Source: Polytrichum commune
Taxonomy: Eukaryota > Streptophyta > Polytrichopsida > Polytrichales > Polytrichaceae
Reading direction: 5' to 3'
Assembly: GCA_950295325.1 (NCBI GenBank)
Contig: OX485803.1
Location: forward strand, 37,339,554 to 37,403,553
DNA length: 64,000 nucleotides
Program-made: the position numbers and the translations under genes
Shown: positions 37,301 to 49,856 of the stretch, piece after piece
Position numbering within the stretch: position 1 is the stretch's first letter
Layout: the number at the start of each line of letters is the position of its first letter
Notes under the pieces: generated by a model
Database searches by the model: none
Seen by the model: only the letters and a program-made list of their open reading frames with translations
What the model was told of the DNA's origin: nothing

Positions 37301-40300
37301 TCATGTGTCCCCCCTGCTGACTTGGCGCTCACACTCCATTAATGTAGTGGCAGGGAGTGCTCCTTTGTCAATAACATGTGCTGGAAGGTCTCCACAACCT
37401 TGGATGTCCATTGCTTGGTCATCTACTTTGTTACTTGGGCTCTGTCCTCCAATTTGGCCTGAGCCATCAGAAGCTATGCTTGAGTCAGCTAATTGGAGGA
37501 CAGCTATTCCCTCTTCCATGCTGGCCAGAAACTCATCCCATACTGTAGTTTGGAGCTCTGGACGCTCTTGGTTATCTTTGTGTGTGACTGTGTCAGGATT
37601 CAAATTAGCATCCTTCCAGCCTGCAAGCAGTGAAAGAATGTACGCATTAAGCTTGAAAATTATTCAAAAGAGTCTTGGAGCAGATGACAAAAGAAACTGC
37701 AGCTGGGTAGATCAAAGTGGCCTACAAATTAGTTGGATGCTCCTCTAATGTACTGGCTAGGATAGGGTGCCACTAGTTCAAGTGAAAACTATTTCTTAAT
37801 GCTTGAACTCAATGTCCCCAGCACTATACTGTCTAGAGCCATCCGACCAGAACAAGGAACAAACAAATGTCTTCTATCCAGTGTTGTATAGAACACTGAG
37901 GAATGTGTACTAATATCACTATTTGAGGAAATGGCATATGGTTTAAGATCTCAAATCTAGAACATGAGATGTAGTCCAAGGTGGACTCTGAATTGACACA
38001 AGCAATTTCGCGTCTTCCATGGAATATTAGAAGTAGCAGTAACAAGTTTCCAAAGCAGCAGGGTTCTTTCCCTAATTGATTTCATACTTCTCTTCAAACA
38101 AAACAAAATGGAGTCCAGTATAGGACAGTGGATACCAAGGGTGCACCAAAAAAGTTGATATACTTACGCTGTTTATGAAGCTCCACAACTTTCGCGGTCC
38201 AAAGTGCTGGGGTGGATTCCTTATCAAATTCTTTGTCACTTTTCCTGTTTACCATTTCTTGCAAATTTTCCATATCTGGCTCCCCTGATGATATATCTCT
38301 TGCATGCAGATTGGCCTGTTCAATATTGCCCCTTGAAATGGGAGCACCTATACTACATTCAACCCTGTTGTCTTCTGCAAACTTACTACCACCATGTAAA
38401 TCATATTGAGACTTGCCAGGCTCCACAACACCAAACACATAGTTGATGCTACTGTCCCTCGTATAGTCTACATGTGAACTTCCAGGTAAAACATCTTCAC
38501 AAGTCTTGCACTGTGAACTAGAATCTGCCTTGGCAAATCTGTTCTTATCATCTCCAACATGAAAGTTTCCTACTGCATTCAAATCAGTTATACCCTCCTC
38601 ACTCCCAGCAGTCTCTACTGTGTCTCTTTCATAAAAGCCAAGGGAGGTACCATCAGTTCCAGTACCACCTCCCAAGACAGGGTCAACATTTTCTCCTGTT
38701 GGCCGGACTGGTCGCCACACTTTCTGAGGCGGGTAGCGTACAGTATTACTGGACCATGAAGGTTGCCTTGTGAGGGGTGCTCGCTCAATGGTTGGATAGA
38801 CAGGCCCCCGCATATTCTTCAGAAGGGCACTTGATACTGTGGGTCTAAATGAGGAGCTCCTGTACTGGTTTGCCACTGCAGAACCATCCCCCACTTGAAC
38901 ACCCGAAGAGTCTTCAAATTCTAGATTGATCGGTGCCTCATTTAGCCTTTGTCCGCTCCCTGAACTAAGGTTGAAATCTCGAGTGGGCCTAGCCTGAGGG
39001 ACTCCAACAGCAGCAGTGTATGATTGGGATGACAGAAAGGAGCTGCTTTTGTTGCTACCAATTCCAGAACCAGGTCCAGTCATATTCCCATAATCGAGAG
39101 GTACAGGAAGCTGACCCACCATAAGAGAATTTGCTGTTTCTGCTTCACCTCCACATTTAACTACAGACCGAGCTGTAGAAGGTGCCCTGGCATGTGATCC
39201 TTCAACCTTAGCTTCCAGCCCAAGATGGCCACCAGGTTTCTCAGTGCTTGCTTTTTGCAAAGCTTTTGCATCTACATCACTGTGGATAGTAGCCAAAGTG
39301 GATGGCCCTGCATTCTTAGAACCAGATAGGGGTGGCCAATCTTCAGGATTCCCATCCAGACTAAAGGGGAGACTTGATAAGCTGCCGATTCCTCCCGTAC
39401 TGGCAACAATTTTTGCAGTTGAAGTCATTGGAAGAGGCAAGGGCTCTTTTCTGTCAGTGCTTCTAATCTCTTCCTTGGCTGTTCTACTGGTGCTAAGACC
39501 TGGGTCAGCATCCAGTTCTCGGGCTAGTGGTAACTCTAAAGATGACTCTTTGACTCTGGTTTTGATTGTAGAAGTATCATCTCTCTCACCGTCACCATCC
39601 TCCTCACCATCTTTTGTATTATCTACTAGTGCAGGGGGGTGTGTTTTTTTGGCCCACTGCTGAGTTGCCTGAAAAGGCATAGGCCCTCTATTGACAGTGG
39701 GCTTACCACGGTAGAATCCAGGAACAGGGCTGCTTCCACGTTCACTCCTCGATGAGGAGGAGATACCTGATGAAGGCCTCCTTACAGTTCTGTAAGAACT
39801 TTGCTGAGGGCCTTCCTGATATCTTGGATCAGAAACCCCTCCTCTCTCCTGATAGTCCACCCTTGGAACTTCCTTAGCCTGGCTTCCAGGTTCATACTTG
39901 CGGTAGTCCAAAGCATTATGCTCTTGCTCAGCTTTATCGTCATCTAGCTTGCTTTGAGCTGGGCTTGAAATAACCAAAGGTTGTTCCCTCTCTCTGTCAG
40001 TTGACCCCAAGTCAGAATGGATTTGCTTCCCTCTGTTTCCATGTGCAGTATCTGAAACACAGAATCAACCACATTATTTAAACTACAGCCTCAATGTACC
40101 TCATAAAGTTTTCATTGAAACCAACAGCAAAAAGTGCTTTCACTGAAAGAGTAAAGGACCCTCAAAAGAGTCAATAAGAGCAAAAGTTACTAGACTGTCA
40201 AGACAGGTCATTAAACAAAAGAGGTTCGAGCTTCAGTAGTAACAACAATAAACTATACGTCTGGAAAAAGTTGTAGCCAAGGGAGCAGTTATCAAATGCC

Positions 40301-43300
40301 TTACTATCTCACCTGATGCATGATCTTTGGTGAGAAATTGAACACTAGAAGTATCCTTTGGCTTTGGTGGTTGATCACCCTCTCCCGAAATAGCTTGGTC
40401 TCTTCCCTCTGCTTGGCTTTGATCAATGACTTCTGGTTCCTGGGACTCTAACAACAGAGGGTTATCATGTGCAGAAGAATTAAGTGATGTGGAGCTTGCA
40501 GTAGGCGAGTTGTCTTCTTCAACAATTTCTGGAGAAGGATTCCCATCATCCACTGACTCATTCTCTTCATTCAGCACAGACGTAGGAGCCCCAGACTTAC
40601 GGTCTTTCAATCCCTTCTGGCGAGATTTCTCTTTTTTCTTCTTCTTCTTCGCAACTGTTCTCTCACGCCTGTAAACTCACATTTCAAACTTTCTAGATCA
40701 GTCCTATAATAACATGCAGCTATAGATTAGATTCACCCTTCCAAAAGTGACTAAGTATAGCAGATGAAGTAGCTGAGGAATCTTCTTTCTGGTCCTCAAG
40801 ATTGCAAAATTAGCTTGTTACATATTGCACTGTCAGTAGAACTACACTAAATATGATATTTAGTGTCCCTTACTATTTGGAATTACGACATGCTATATTT
40901 ATTTAATGTAAATCTCACATTTTACTAACAAATGTTATATTGGTTGTTTGGACATTATAGAACATTAACAACTTTACTTGGTAAAAAGTTACATCAATAG
41001 TAAAAAGATATGGCACATCCAAATAGTAAGTGATTATCATATTTAGTATAGCTAGCTCATTAAGTTACATCACTGTTCCTGGTTGATATCTTATTGAATA
41101 GGACCTGTTCACTCAAGTGTGAATTTGCACCAAAAGATAAACGCCAGCCAACTTTGACATGTATGCATCACCTTTGTCCATTATTTCAGCAGCTGTATAA
41201 TATTCTATACAATTTCCACACCAGTATTTATTTCATATAAAGTCCTCACTAAGGTTTAATTGCAACTGAGCAAAAGCTGAACCAATTACTTCATCTGTGC
41301 AGCCTCCTCCTCCTTCACCAACTCTTGCTGGTTTCGCAATGCTTCAGATTCCTTGTCAGCCATCCAGGCTTTTACCTGTCATAGAAATACTGTACATAAT
41401 AAGGTTCACCCTTGATGTTGTAAATTTCTTGAAATTTAAAATGTTCAAACCCAAGTGCCCAATGCGACAGCAGCGTTTAAGTGCAATCTCCATATCTTGT
41501 GCAATGACAGGAAACTAAATCCAACAATGGGCTGCTCCATTGAGAATGGAACTAAGAGCTCACCAGGCTTTGCTCAAAAATGATACTTAGAGACGCCACC
41601 AAATTCTTATCGTCTAGCACATCCTTGCTTGCATCACCTTTTAGCTCATTTGACAAGAAAGTTCTTTCACTGGCCTCATCCAAGATAGAGAGCAATCGGC
41701 TTGAGTGCAAGGAGACAACTCCTTGTCTGTTGTCCATTAACTCCTACAACACCAACAGAAACCAATGTAACTGCAGTGCCTCATTACCATCAGAGTATGT
41801 AGTTCCTGTTGAATTATGTTAAATCTGGATTGACAAATAAGTAATATGACCTTGCCCTCAAGTTCAAGTAATCACTGAACCCTTTGTTTTATCATAGCTT
41901 CATATTGCAACCACCATAAGAGCCAATTTGCGGAATGTAAAGATGATGAGATATAAGCTCATGGGATAAAGGCCGCAAGGCAAGCCAAATTTAAGCACAT
42001 TCCAATGGTGTAGTCTTTCTTGTTACATCTTGGGAAATATTCTTTGGTCCAGGGTTTCCTTCTTAAAACTTAAGCTTCAAAGGGTTAACCACGCATTCTT
42101 TACATCACCAATGCATCCTTGCTTCAGCATTCTTCCATTGATTGCCTATCTATCTAGCTGTCATCTTTTCATTTTACTAGTTCAACCTTGTAAGAGATAA
42201 TGGACAGCATTCAGTCTTTGAGGAACACTTAGAGAAACTATTAATAAGCAGAGCCAAGTGATCTGTCAAACTATATTTAATCGGCTGTGAATGACAAACA
42301 GGCTGTTTACTTCAAACAAGTTATTTGATGTACAAAATTCTGGCAACAGAAGACTGAATGTTGAAAAACAAAGTTATAGCATTATTAAAGCTTCTGAAAT
42401 ATATGACATACAAGGAGATCTTGCCCAGCTTTCAGGTATGCAGTTGGAAGAGGTGTTGGGCTGCCCTGGTTCAAGAACTCAATCAATCTATTCACTACCA
42501 TTTCCCCTGACTGATCCTGCACATGTAGAAAAGGGGACAATCAGTTGTCGTGCCCATGCTCTCATATTTGGACAGCAACATATAGAATTAGACTAACTTG
42601 AAGATGACGCAACACCATACTTCATGCCAATGGCAACATCAGATTCACCTTTCTCTCTCTCTCAAGAAAGCCTGTCTCACAGAATTGCAGACATAGAGTA
42701 AAGCGTACACAGCATTTTAAGGTTCAACACTTACCTCCAGGTCAATGCTTTTGGATGAAGATAATATCTGTTGAGCCTCTTTGTCATTTAGCTGTAAAAA
42801 CCATAAACACATTCTTAATCAGACACCTCAATACAGACAAGTGATTGACAACTTGACAGCACTCCAGCACGTGAAGTGAGGTCAAGTGTTCATAAAACCC
42901 TGAAACTAGGGCAGACAAGAGCCATAATATTCATAGAAATTTATAGATGACATTAGAGTTGTTGTAAAACATGGCCTCTGATAGAAGAGAGTAGACTGAG
43001 ACAAAGAAGGGCTGCAAGTAAACCTTATCCCAGAATGCAGCAACTTCAGTCCTCTTCAAATCAAGATCTTCCTGTACAGCGCATTGAATCTTTTAAAATA
43101 ATGCCCTATTCTCTATAAAATGGTAGTTCTCAGCTGCAAAGTAGTGAAGGAATATGGAAAACCAGATGAGGTCCATGTGACAAGTACAAAACATTTCTAA
43201 GTTTGCCTGCTGCAGTCAGAGAACATAACAAGAAGACATAAACTCATCTGGAGAGTGTCTGCCATGAAATCACTACAGGTTCATGAAAGCGAACATGAAA

Positions 43301-45494
43301 AGAGTTTAGTAAGGGAGCAGCACAACCACTGATGTACATCAACTGGCTTCTCATGGTTTTCCAGAAATAACAGCAAAATGCATGAACAAGATTCAGTGTC
43401 TCTAGTCTATATATCCCACTACATTACAAGAAAGTCTGAATAAAATGTATAGAAAAGGAGAATTGACCTTATCAGCATGGGATATGCGGCGGTGGGTGCG
43501 AATGTGGCGCCTGAGGTTGAGTAGGGAGCAGAACTCTCGCAAGCATTTATCACATTTCTGCAGTTGCACTTTTGAAGGTGATAACAACGGCCACCCTGGC
43601 AAATCTGTAAGATGATCCAGTCCAGAGTTTTTTTTTCCTGCTACTTTTTCTCAGACCCATGACAAGATATGTACATATTATTACTTTCAGTCAATCTATG
43701 TGTGAACACAGGTTCTATTAGACATATGGACATGACTCCCTTGACAGCCAGTGACCTAAGCACCATATGTCAACAAACATCTTGCATAGGTCCAGTTTGG
43801 ACCTACATGTGCACATGAAAACTTAGTTTCATAACAACATTGATTCCATTTACCTACATATCACACACACACACACACACACACACACATCATACTGGTC
43901 CATTTTGAACTTCGGAACAAACTGACATCTGTCACCCTACATCCAGACATAAATTAACTTCAACTTATGACAGGTGAACAAAATGCCATATGGTCTTGAC
44001 ATGTACCCATGGTTTATATCTCTAGTAGAGAATCAAAATGCAGTCAAAACCTCTACCAGGTAAGGTAAAATAATAGATATAGAACATAGATCTAAGACAA
44101 CTGTCACTAAAATGAAATGGTCCTAACACAATATGAAGTCTACACGATTAATATGTTCATCTATGGATGATTGTCATTATATGATCACAGAAACTATGCC
44201 AAATGGTAATAGAGTACAAGTGAATTCCACTATATCATACTTGAAGACTTCTCAAGTGCATGACCATCAAAGTCAAACAGCAGCAAACAGACAAGAGATA
44301 TCAAAAACACCTGATGAAATAGTATATGATGCTATTTTCAGGTTGGAAGCCTCACCAGAGTTTTTGGCAAAAGCAGGTGAAGCCTGTGGAATGCTACTCT
44401 TTAAAGCTTGCAAATGACGATCTCCGTGAAGACCTTTCCCCAAACTTCCTACTCCCTTGGTCCCAGTCAACAAAGAGTCTCTCTCCAAATCCGCTGCACA
44501 ACATTAATTAGCTTTATCAGCATAATTTCAGATTTACAATCAAAATCCTAAGAGAAAACTGACATCAAGAAACCAGAAAAGAGCCGATGAGAAAACGATT
44601 ACCTTGGAGATGATCCACATTTGTACTGTCGTCTTGGCCCTCTACATCAACCCTTAAACTCTTAAGGGACCTAGCAGCCTGTTGGTTCTCAATCATTCTT
44701 TGGATGGGCTTGTCACCATGTCTAGGGTAGGAGGACATGTATGGTTTTTCCCGCTGTTCCCGTGCCCCCATTGTTTGCCATATGAGGGTATCCAAGGATT
44801 CATGCACCTTTCTGTCAGGAGGCTCCATGTCCCGCAAGTCTTCAAGAGATGGTGACTCAACTCTTTTCTTTCCTACCACTTTAGCACCTGTCGCTGAGCT
44901 GGACTCTTTCTCAACTACACCTTTTGCTTTCAGTTGTTTTGAACCTTTTCTTTCTGCAGATTTTTGTGCTGCGCCAGAAACAGGAAGAACTTTACTCTTT
45001 TCATCTTCAGGTGTTTGCCTTCCCCCATCCTGAGTACTAGGCTTCTGAAATTCAACTCTGCTACTTCGTCTCCTTCGAAGACCTACAGGTTCTGATAGAG
45101 TCTCTGTATTATCAGTGCTGGATTTGCTTTCTCCAACTGGTAGCTCATCCTTCTTCATATGATCTGTTGATTTAAATTGTGACTCTTTTGCAGGTTCAAT
45201 ATCAATAACAGAATGATGTTTGTCATCAGCATGAGCTGTTCCTCTCAAGGGGCTATCAGCCGAATCCTCGGGATGTATTTTAAGAGATAATGTGTATTGT
45301 GCAGGCACCTTGTCACCTCCATCTCCAGTTTGTGTGATAGATGAAGTGTCAGCTGGCAGTGCTGCTTCGAGATCCCTGAAACTAGAGGCATCACATTTGT
45401 TGCAGCCACTCCCATGTTCAGTAGAATATGAGCTGGGATGACTGCATTTTGTTCCAGGTCTTTGTTCAGCACCAGCATTACAGCCAATCAATTC
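37301..45494 (-). CDS. Large plant-conserved C2H2 zinc-finger protein, 11 exons, at least 1400 aa, 5' end open
   Basis: Exons in coding order (complement): 44603-45494, 44356-44493, 43468-43604, 43024-43071, 42735-42791, 42412-42516, 41564-41743, 41290-41375, 40313-40668, 38168-40051, 37301-37620. They total 4203 nt and 1400 residues with one continuous frame. Introns are GT-AG; the third donor (GTCAAT) is weak. Exon 1 holds ESLDTLIWQTMGAREQ, which matches the N-terminus of a plant family I recall only as uncharacterised C2H2-type proteins. Exon 3 carries the finger: LPGWPLLSPSKVQ, then CDKCLREFCSLLNLRRHIRTH. Later conserved blocks are TEVAAFWDK, SSRLLSILDEASERTFL, KNLVASLSIIFEQSL and KAWMADKESEALRNQQELVK. 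A Lys-rich nuclear-signal-like run follows (KKKKKKEKSRQKG). The 38168-40051 exon encodes a long disordered Ser/Pro/Arg-rich region. The first exon begins in phase 0 without an ATG, so at least one upstream exon is missing. Nuclear location is inferred; function is unknown. Confidence 0.88.
40845..41048. mobile_element. CACTAAATA-ended short element, copy B3, in an intron of the C2H2 gene
   Basis: The left palindrome is at 40844-40866, followed by CCCTTACTATTTGG. The right end is the inverse (CCAAATAGTAAGTGATTATC, then ATATTTAGTA). The arms are about 37 bp and the element about 204 bp. It lies in the intron between the 41290-41375 and 40313-40668 exons. Confidence 0.65.
43862..43889. repeat. 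(CA)n microsatellite in an intron of the C2H2 gene
   Basis: About 14 uninterrupted CA units within the intron between the 44356-44493 and 43468-43604 exons. Confidence 0.9.
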
Positions 45495-47993
45495 CTGCTC
45501 ATAATTTTAAATGTACACTCTAAAGCAACTGGCAAAATCTGAAACTGGGTAAGGTATCAAAGCCCCTATCATACACCACAAGAGAGTGACCTCCTTTCTG
45601 TAATGCATGATACTTGAGAGCATTAACAAGGTGCGGTATCATATTAGAATTATCTACTTCCACATACTGAAAATTAGACCATCCTTAATAACAACAGTGA
45701 TGCATTCATACAATCAAAGAGTGGAGATGATCAAAAATGCTCATGTCCTTGCAATTTACCAACCTGTTTGTTTGAAGGGCATCAGGCATGGGGACAGCAG
45801 TCTCGGAGCCTGCATCGGTGGTCTTGAGGGTAGTGTCTTTCTCCATATTAATATCTCAAAACTCCTATCGCATTTGAACTTGTACCTGGGACCCCCATGG
45901 AGATGTGATGCACAATACCCTCAACTTATAAGCAGATTGACACAATATAGGTCATTTCTCACTTAACCAGGATAGCACCCTCTCTCACCATCACAACCTC
46001 ACATATGTGTAGCTAGATGTACTATCTCTTTGTCCCTCTTGAATATGAATATGTAGGGGCTTTTACTTTATTTTAATTCCACTGCAAAAGGACTATGTTA
46101 CACATAATGCCCATTAGAATACTGCATGATCATGGCTATTTGATGGCCATGGTCCTTGCATATAATGCACATTTGCAGAGAATAAGCACACGGACATTAG
46201 AATGCCAGGTGCAATTTGCAGCTATTATGGACAACGACAACAACCAGGTAAATTGACATTCAACTCAACCATTTAAGCTTCCCAAGACTTCCAAACACCA
46301 TTCCTCCATAATGCGTGACAATATATCTACAAGAACAGGCATTCGTTGAAGACCATATTTATACATTATGCATTGGTAGAATCAATGGACTTGCTGCTTT
46401 CAAGCCAGCTCAAGAAACATTACAATCTGCAGTTCAAATGCTTCAGAACTTCCACCAAAACGTTGTCACTATATCCTTTGATCTCAATCCATCAGTATGA
46501 GCCCATTCACCTGAGTCATTCAATACCAGTCGACAGGACAATAGGTGCTTATGGCCAATGTTTTCATCTGATACTGCATCATAGCCTGCCTCCCATTCAG
46601 TAGGATTTTTGCAGACTCCTCTTGCAAGGTTATTGAAGTTCCAGCAGACCTCACCACAAGGTGATAAAAATATAGATATACAACCAGCAGGGCTTCTATA
46701 CGCCCCCAATCAAAGGAAGAGGATCAGACAGCCAATGAGGAGTCTCCTTGAATTTATCCATAATCAAGACATCATTGACTAGGGATTCCCAGGAGCAATC
46801 TGGAAGCCTCACTGCCCACTGCATGACATCTGCATCGGATACTAGGAGCTGCAGTCCTTGCCAGAAGATCCGAATAGGATATATAACTTGTAAGAATTCC
46901 AGTAGCCGCATCACCTGATTCAACAAACACAAGAAGCCACTATATGTCAAATAAGGTGACAGAAGGTAATCGAGGCTTCATACTAAGCTCCAATAAGTTC
47001 AGGTTAGCGGGAATTGGAAGAACCTCACATGTCTACTACTCATGTGTATTATGTAATACACAACAAATTTTGCAGACTTATGGAATTTGAAGAGCGGATT
47101 TAACAATCTCGTAGCTCCATCTTTACCATTCTTTGCTAGTTCAGGTTTTACCATCATCAAGCCAACAAAAACAGAACCGTCTATCCCTGCTTCAATGACT
47201 CTGCATTTGTGGGTCTAAACTAAGAGCCATCTGGTAAAACCTGAACTATCAAAGAGTCGTGGAAGTTCAGCTCCATATACCTCCGTATAGAGACTAAGGT
47301 TAGAGCCAAAGCTGTGGTTCGACCCCAACAAATAAGAGTTTAGTTTCTGCAAATTGACCAGTTCCTTAGGCTTTAGATCGGTACCCCATCATTGTTACAC
47401 CATTTTATTGAGCGTTGAAAGCTCCACAATCTCGCAGCAGAGGACTAGGTGACATTTGTAGAAGCTTTCACGCTTAACTCCTGGTGATGATGTGAGTTCC
47501 GAATGCCTGCACACGAGATTCTAAATTCAGGGATTTACACAGGGCATAATATAGAGTATAATTGACGTGGGGAGCTGACAATAAGGCTAGCTGGACCAGG
47601 AAGACGTCCAGCAGCTTCCTCAGTCTCGATATGTTCCTAGCGATGAGTAAGTTAGGATTATGCTTCCAAAGGCTCAAGTAGCATTAGTTGCCACATTCGT
47701 TATCTTCTAAAAGAGAATATGCGCCACCTTATGTGCACAAAACCTGTCCATATCTATGAGATGGTGGCTAATAGGATAAAGCATGGTATGCAATCCGAGG
47801 GTATAAGCTCAACAAAATGAAGCTCAATGAAAAGAAGTCCTTAATAGTCTCCATAACTAAGTCGGATTTTAGGTCATCGTTCATTTTAAGTAGCACAGCT
47901 GCTAACCACCAGCAGATAGTTCACAATCAAGTGTGGGTGATGGGTGAGGCATGGGTCGCACTGCCGATCAAATTTCCTCCACACAATTTCTTT

Positions 47994-48028
<35 letters not shown>

Positions 48029-48177
48029 TTTTTGACTCAAATATCCAGAACCCACAACCTTCGAACACATTGAAAGTCCGGTTTAAGACATCATCATCCT
48101 GCCATAATCATCATCGAGTAGAGAAGCTGATGGATTGCCCTGCTTGAACGTGGGAAGTAAGGGTGGATCAATCTAAC
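45495..48177. other. Upstream intron/flank of the C2H2 gene with unassigned coding-like ORFs
   Basis: If the C2H2 gene starts upstream, this is its first intron. Two overlapping minus-strand frames stand out. 46696-46950 contains DADVMQWAVRLPDCSWESLV and DKFKETPHWLSDPL; 46443-46709 contains WNFNNLARGVCKNPTEWEAG and DENIGHK. Their composition is protein-like but neither has splice support or a recognisable domain, so they may be a decayed gene in two frames. A (CT)n tract lies at 47997-48026. The remainder shows nothing. Confidence 0.35.
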
Positions 48178-48255
48178 CTTCCCCATGCGCCCAATTTTCA
48201 TGTCGCTCTTCCAGTTAGGAATCTTGGGTGCATTTTTTACTGGAACCTGAATCAT
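48178..48255 (-). CDS. Candidate first coding exon of the C2H2 gene (weak)
   Basis: ATG at 48255 opens 26 codons (MIQVPVKNAPKIPNWKSDMK then IGRMGK) that end in phase 0 at AAG before GTTAGA, a possible donor. Phase 0 is what the 45494 acceptor needs, and the implied intron would be about 2.7 kb. The region lies between the CT-rich leader and the first firm exon. There is no homology support, the donor is not strong, and another frame through the same DNA looks more protein-like, so this is only a candidate. Confidence 0.25.
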
Positions 48256-48456
48256 CAGAGCACCGTAGCAGAGCAAGAGTCGAGTCTGCCATTTTCAATA
48301 TTCCGTTCAAACTATCGATGATTAGTTTCTCAATTTTTTGTTCAACTTCGTCGTCACTTTCATCCGTCCGGACGCTTTCAAACTGCCTGGGGTCGCAGCT
48401 TTCAGCCTCCTCCCCCTTCCCATTCGTTGATCAGAATAATCTTCTTGGTATCTAAC
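48215..48456 (-). pseudogene. Coding-like segment with apparent frameshift
   Basis: After a good acceptor (TTTTTTATTCTCAG, exon base 48456) one frame reads LDTKKIILINEWEG and stops at a TGA just past a G-rich run. A neighbouring frame then reads EEAESCDPRQFESVRTDESD and DEVEQKIEKLIIDSLNGILK to TAA at 48215-48217. Both parts have balanced, protein-like composition, and they would join if the run GGGAAGGGGG differed by one G. It could be a decayed exon, a sequencing error or chance. I do not recognise the product. Confidence 0.35.
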
Positions 48457-48879
48457 TGAGAATAAAAAACATAAATTAAATGTTTGTAATCTTCTCCTCT
48501 CAGGAACGTCAAAATCCCAAAACCAATAGACTCAAGTGTCAGAACTGCCTGCACAACATACCAATACTCTCAAGTTCACCCGTAACAGGACCGAAACTAA
48601 ACCGAACCAAACCAAACCAAAACAGGGGGAAACTACTACAGCAGTATCTGGGGAAGGAGCTTCAAATGGCGTCCAAAACAATCCTACTACATGGACGAAA
48701 CGCAACTGTTTCACCACTGGATTTTTGTTCGGTTCAACTCATCTCAACTCCACTCAAGGAGGTCCATACAGGCCCAACCTAGCATGCTTCCTTCCTTCGT
48801 TCCTTCCACACACGCAATACTTAGGTCTCCAAAGACAAAGTCCTGACCCAAAACAAAACTCCTAAATAGCGCCCTTCCC

Positions 48880-49086
48880 TCAGAACTCTCCCCTGGTCAC
48901 TCTCCGATCCTCAGCTGTTTTTCCTTCCCAAAGCTGGTGAGGCGCGACAGAGACGGTAACGGTAGCCTCCAAAGCACAATACTCTCCCAATACCCCCCCC
49001 CCGCACAACTTCCAACCACAACTACTTCCCGTATCCGGTTTCGATCCTTGCACCTCTCCGCACTCCAACTCGCAAGACACCAGAAA

Positions 49087-49136
<50 letters not shown>

Positions 49137-49800
49137 GAAACTCACAGAGACTCAATCACCATCAACATCATCATCCTTGTCAATCCCAATCCATCCCCCC
49201 TTTCCCAAAACATTCACCGATCCGAACACAACACAAGCACAAACACAACATCCAATTCCTTCTTGCCCGGAAACAGAAACCCTAGGTTTGGAGCCCTCAA
49301 GCCACAGGCTCCCAGGCACTTACTTACTTACTCACTCACTTACTTACAAGGCGATCGTCAGCCTCCTAATTCACGCTACGTACAGACAGCCAGACAGACA
49401 GACGGCGGTCGGCTGCGAGCCGAATGTGTGGGTCCGTGTTCCTAGAGCGGGAGGGAGGGGAGGCAGGGAGCGAGAGGAGGGGCGATGGATACCTAATTCC
49501 AATACTTGGCAGGCTTATTAACTTACATACTTGGAACCGATGCAAGTGCAGCAGGCAGGGCATGGCTTGGCTTCCAACAGGGAGGGGAAGGCCGAGACTC
49601 GAGCAAGGCGAGCGAGGCCTCCCCCTTGTCCTAACTAACTGCTCTCTCTCTACCGGCGCTTCTCTCTACGTATGCGAGTATGTACGTACTCCCTTTCTAT
49701 GTATTTTCATTGTATATGTATTGTAACCCTGACTGTAGAGTAGCGTATCGTATATATCCTGAGCCTCCCTCTGGCGCCAAACTCACGCATTAGGTAGGTA
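48880..49800 (-). promoter_or_regulatory. CT/CA-rich probable promoter and leader of the C2H2 gene
   Basis: This GC-richer block holds a C-run near 48993-49002, a (CT)n tract at about 49089-49105 directly followed by (CA)n to about 49135, ACTT repeats at about 49320-49345, and a telo-box-like AAACCCTAG at about 49277. GTAG/GTGTA repeats follow at about 49796-49850. Such CT-rich, telo-box-bearing segments are common around plant transcription starts. The 194-aa plus-strand open frame here (48937-49521) is low complexity and not credible as a gene. Confidence 0.35.
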
Positions 49801-49856
49801 GGTAGGGTAGTGTAGTGTAGTGTAGTGGAGTCTAGTGGAGTCTAGTGTAGTAACTA

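Noticed and set aside
48937-49521. 194-aa plus-strand open frame
   Set aside because: It is built on CT, CA and ACTT simple repeats in a leader-like region, with low-complexity Ser/Thr/His product and no domain.
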